Source: Amoebidium appalachense
Lineage: Eukaryota > Ichthyosporea
DNA: 64,000 nt
Direction of reading: 5' to 3'
Assembly (NCBI GenBank): GCA_963693365.1
Contig: CAVNZM010000005.1
Location: 5,580,001 to 5,644,000, forward strand
In this document: one piece after another, positions 62,425-64,000 of the stretch
Numbering within the stretch: the stretch's first letter is position 1
How the letters are laid out: every line of letters starts with the position of its first letter
Notes under the pieces: model-generated
Told to the model about the DNA's origin: nothing
The model's input: the letters and a program-made list of their open reading frames with translations, nothing else
The model's database searches: none
Translations under genes and position numbers: made by a program

Positions 62425-62751
62425 ACTTCCTCCTCATCTCCTTTATTTTCCAATTCTCTCCCTTTCCGCCAGCTGAAAGAGGGAATAGACGAGGTTTCTT
62501 CTTGCAAAAAACAGAAATTCACAAAGCTCCCTTACACTTCTTTCTTCTCTTTCGAAACAAACCACCGTTTTGATGTGCTCGAAAAATGCAGAAATAACTT
62601 CGTCAAACCTTCCCTTAAACTTCCCCATCCACCCATATGCCCCTATTTATGAACTGAAACTAAAGCAGAATTCACTCCGATCTGCTCCCTCATCCCCACT
62701 TTTCCATTTTTTTTTCTTATCTCAAGCTGCCTCAGTCACACCCCCTCCCCC

Positions 62752-62791
<40 letters not shown>

Positions 62792-64000
62792 CCTCCCCTC
62801 CCCCCACTCCCCTCTCCTCCCCTCCTCTCCTCCGCCCCTCCCCCCTTCCCCCCGCCCTTTTCGCCCCCCAGCCATGTCCTTTACTGAGCTAGCAATAGCC
62901 TCTGCATCAACTCTTGATATCCCACCACATTCCTCTCCCTCAAACTCTCTCTCTCTCTCTCTCTGTCACTCCCCCCCTCCCCCCCCCCCTCCCCCCCCCC
63001 CCCCCTCTCCCCTCTCCCCCAATCCCGGCCACCCCCACCCCCTCCCTCTTCCGTCCCTCCCCATGCATGCCCGTGGATCATAAAGTATTCCGGAGATGAA
63101 ATGTGTTACTATCTTCTTGCCTAGGTATATGAAGCAGGATTCTGAGGGGCTAATATGTTAACTGCTAACACACCTTCCTTTTGAACTGTGGCTCCTGGCA
63201 CAACTCATGACGAAACTGAAAACGAGAGGGCGGCTTCTGTATGGCAGCAAGGGGGCTTACAACAGTACTAATGCAGATTTTCGAAGCTCAAGAATATCTA
63301 TGTGCTCCTATGAACACTCAATAATACAGCATTTGAACTATTTAAACATTATAGATAATATTTATCACATCCATAATATTTTATTTTTAACTAGCATGTT
63401 AAAAGTGTATAAAGAGGATCAAACGAGTTTACCATAAAAGAGGAGAGTCAGTGGACGTTTTCGCGACAAGACTGGTTTGTAACCCCCCTCAAAATAGTAT
63501 AGGAAGATTTTGTTGGTAACGGTATCCAATCATCGCGCGCGAATGCATCTGAATTGTTCCCCCTGAAAATATAACTAAAGCCCACTCTTGGTTCGCTTTA
63601 CAGACTTAAACCGGTTTATGTTTTCGCAAAATAAAAGACTAATTGATGGCTACACTTGGCAAAGGGCACCATCTTATATCCATCAGTCTCCTAAGTATGA
63701 TAATCAGAATAATAAAAGAGTGCCTAAAAAGCTATAAAACACCCATGTACTTCTTTTCAAGATTTTTGGATTACAACACAGAGCTTCGTTTGTAGACAGT
63801 CTGTTCTTGGCAAACAAGGGAAAGTGCGCAATTCTGACAACATTATTTAGATCTCCCATAATCCGGAGTTTATCTCTGAGAGTGGGTCTGTAGGGCGAAA
63901 GTGCGCGCACGCACGCATTCACCAATTAATACTATCATGTGTTATAGTCTTCAATGCTTTGGCCAATTCTTCGTTTAGTCTAAGGAGGGAAGCTGGGCGT
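61914..64000. other. Upstream flank of the nucleotidase gene
   Basis: The first ~1.1 kb carries G- and C-runs (62090-62150, 62380-62424, 62753-62790). Two open segments of natural composition occur: minus 62628-62443 (containing FDEVISAFFEHIKTVVC) and minus 63925-63704 (containing LRDKLRIMGDLNNVVRIAHF). Neither shows a known domain or clear splice partners, so neither is called a gene. The last ~900 bp is AT-rich and unique. Confidence 0.35.

Overview
The window is nuclear DNA from a eukaryote with very intron-dense genes, most likely a unicellular one. The evidence is many short exons joined by phase-consistent GT-AG (a few GC-AG) introns, chromatin-type zinc fingers, a GATA factor, an OTU peptidase and a C2 domain. 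Introns are filled with long (CA)n/(GT)n, poly-C/poly-G and (CT)n tracts. I cannot name the organism. An opisthokont-type protist (for example an ichthyosporean) would fit, but nothing seen proves it. Most long open frames here (runs of Thr-His, Val-Cys, Pro, Gly, Ser-Leu) are translated microsatellites and were discarded. Real exons were rebuilt from splice sites, reading phase and family motifs.

Layout. (1) <1-27152, plus strand: one giant gene, 5'-incomplete, about 36 exons and about 1366 residues in the window. It encodes, in order, a basic N-terminal region, a ZZ finger, an extended PHD finger, a second ZZ finger, a GATA-like finger, a prokaryotic-type amino-DNA methyltransferase domain, and a second, degenerate methyltransferase-like domain. 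(2) 29814-34963, minus: a Y_phosphatase3-type tyrosine phosphatase in at least six exons, one of which I could not locate. (3) 36896-47145, plus: an eight-exon C2-domain plus OTU deubiquitinase gene, divergent from gene 2 across a 1.9-kb spacer. (4) 50680-51888, minus: a single-exon GATA transcription factor of 402 residues. (5) 54156-61913, minus: a complete nine-exon 3'(2'),5'-bisphosphate nucleotidase (BPNT1/inositol monophosphatase family), 293 residues, with two apparent GC-AG introns. The spacers hold unique AT-richer DNA, dispersed repeats and two strong hairpins.

The gene most worth following up is the first. It would place a catalytic DNA methylase behind at least four chromatin-type zinc fingers in one polypeptide, a predicted reader-writer of N4-cytosine or N6-adenine DNA methylation. 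The second notable feature is the intron architecture. Splice sites are embedded in microsatellites, and in several introns the two ends carry complementary (GU)n and (AC)n, so the intron RNA could fold back and bring its ends together. Three dispersed repeat families, a 248-bp inverted-repeat element and a possible homopolymer frameshift inside gene 1 are also recorded. The remaining genes show no obvious shared pathway with gene 1.
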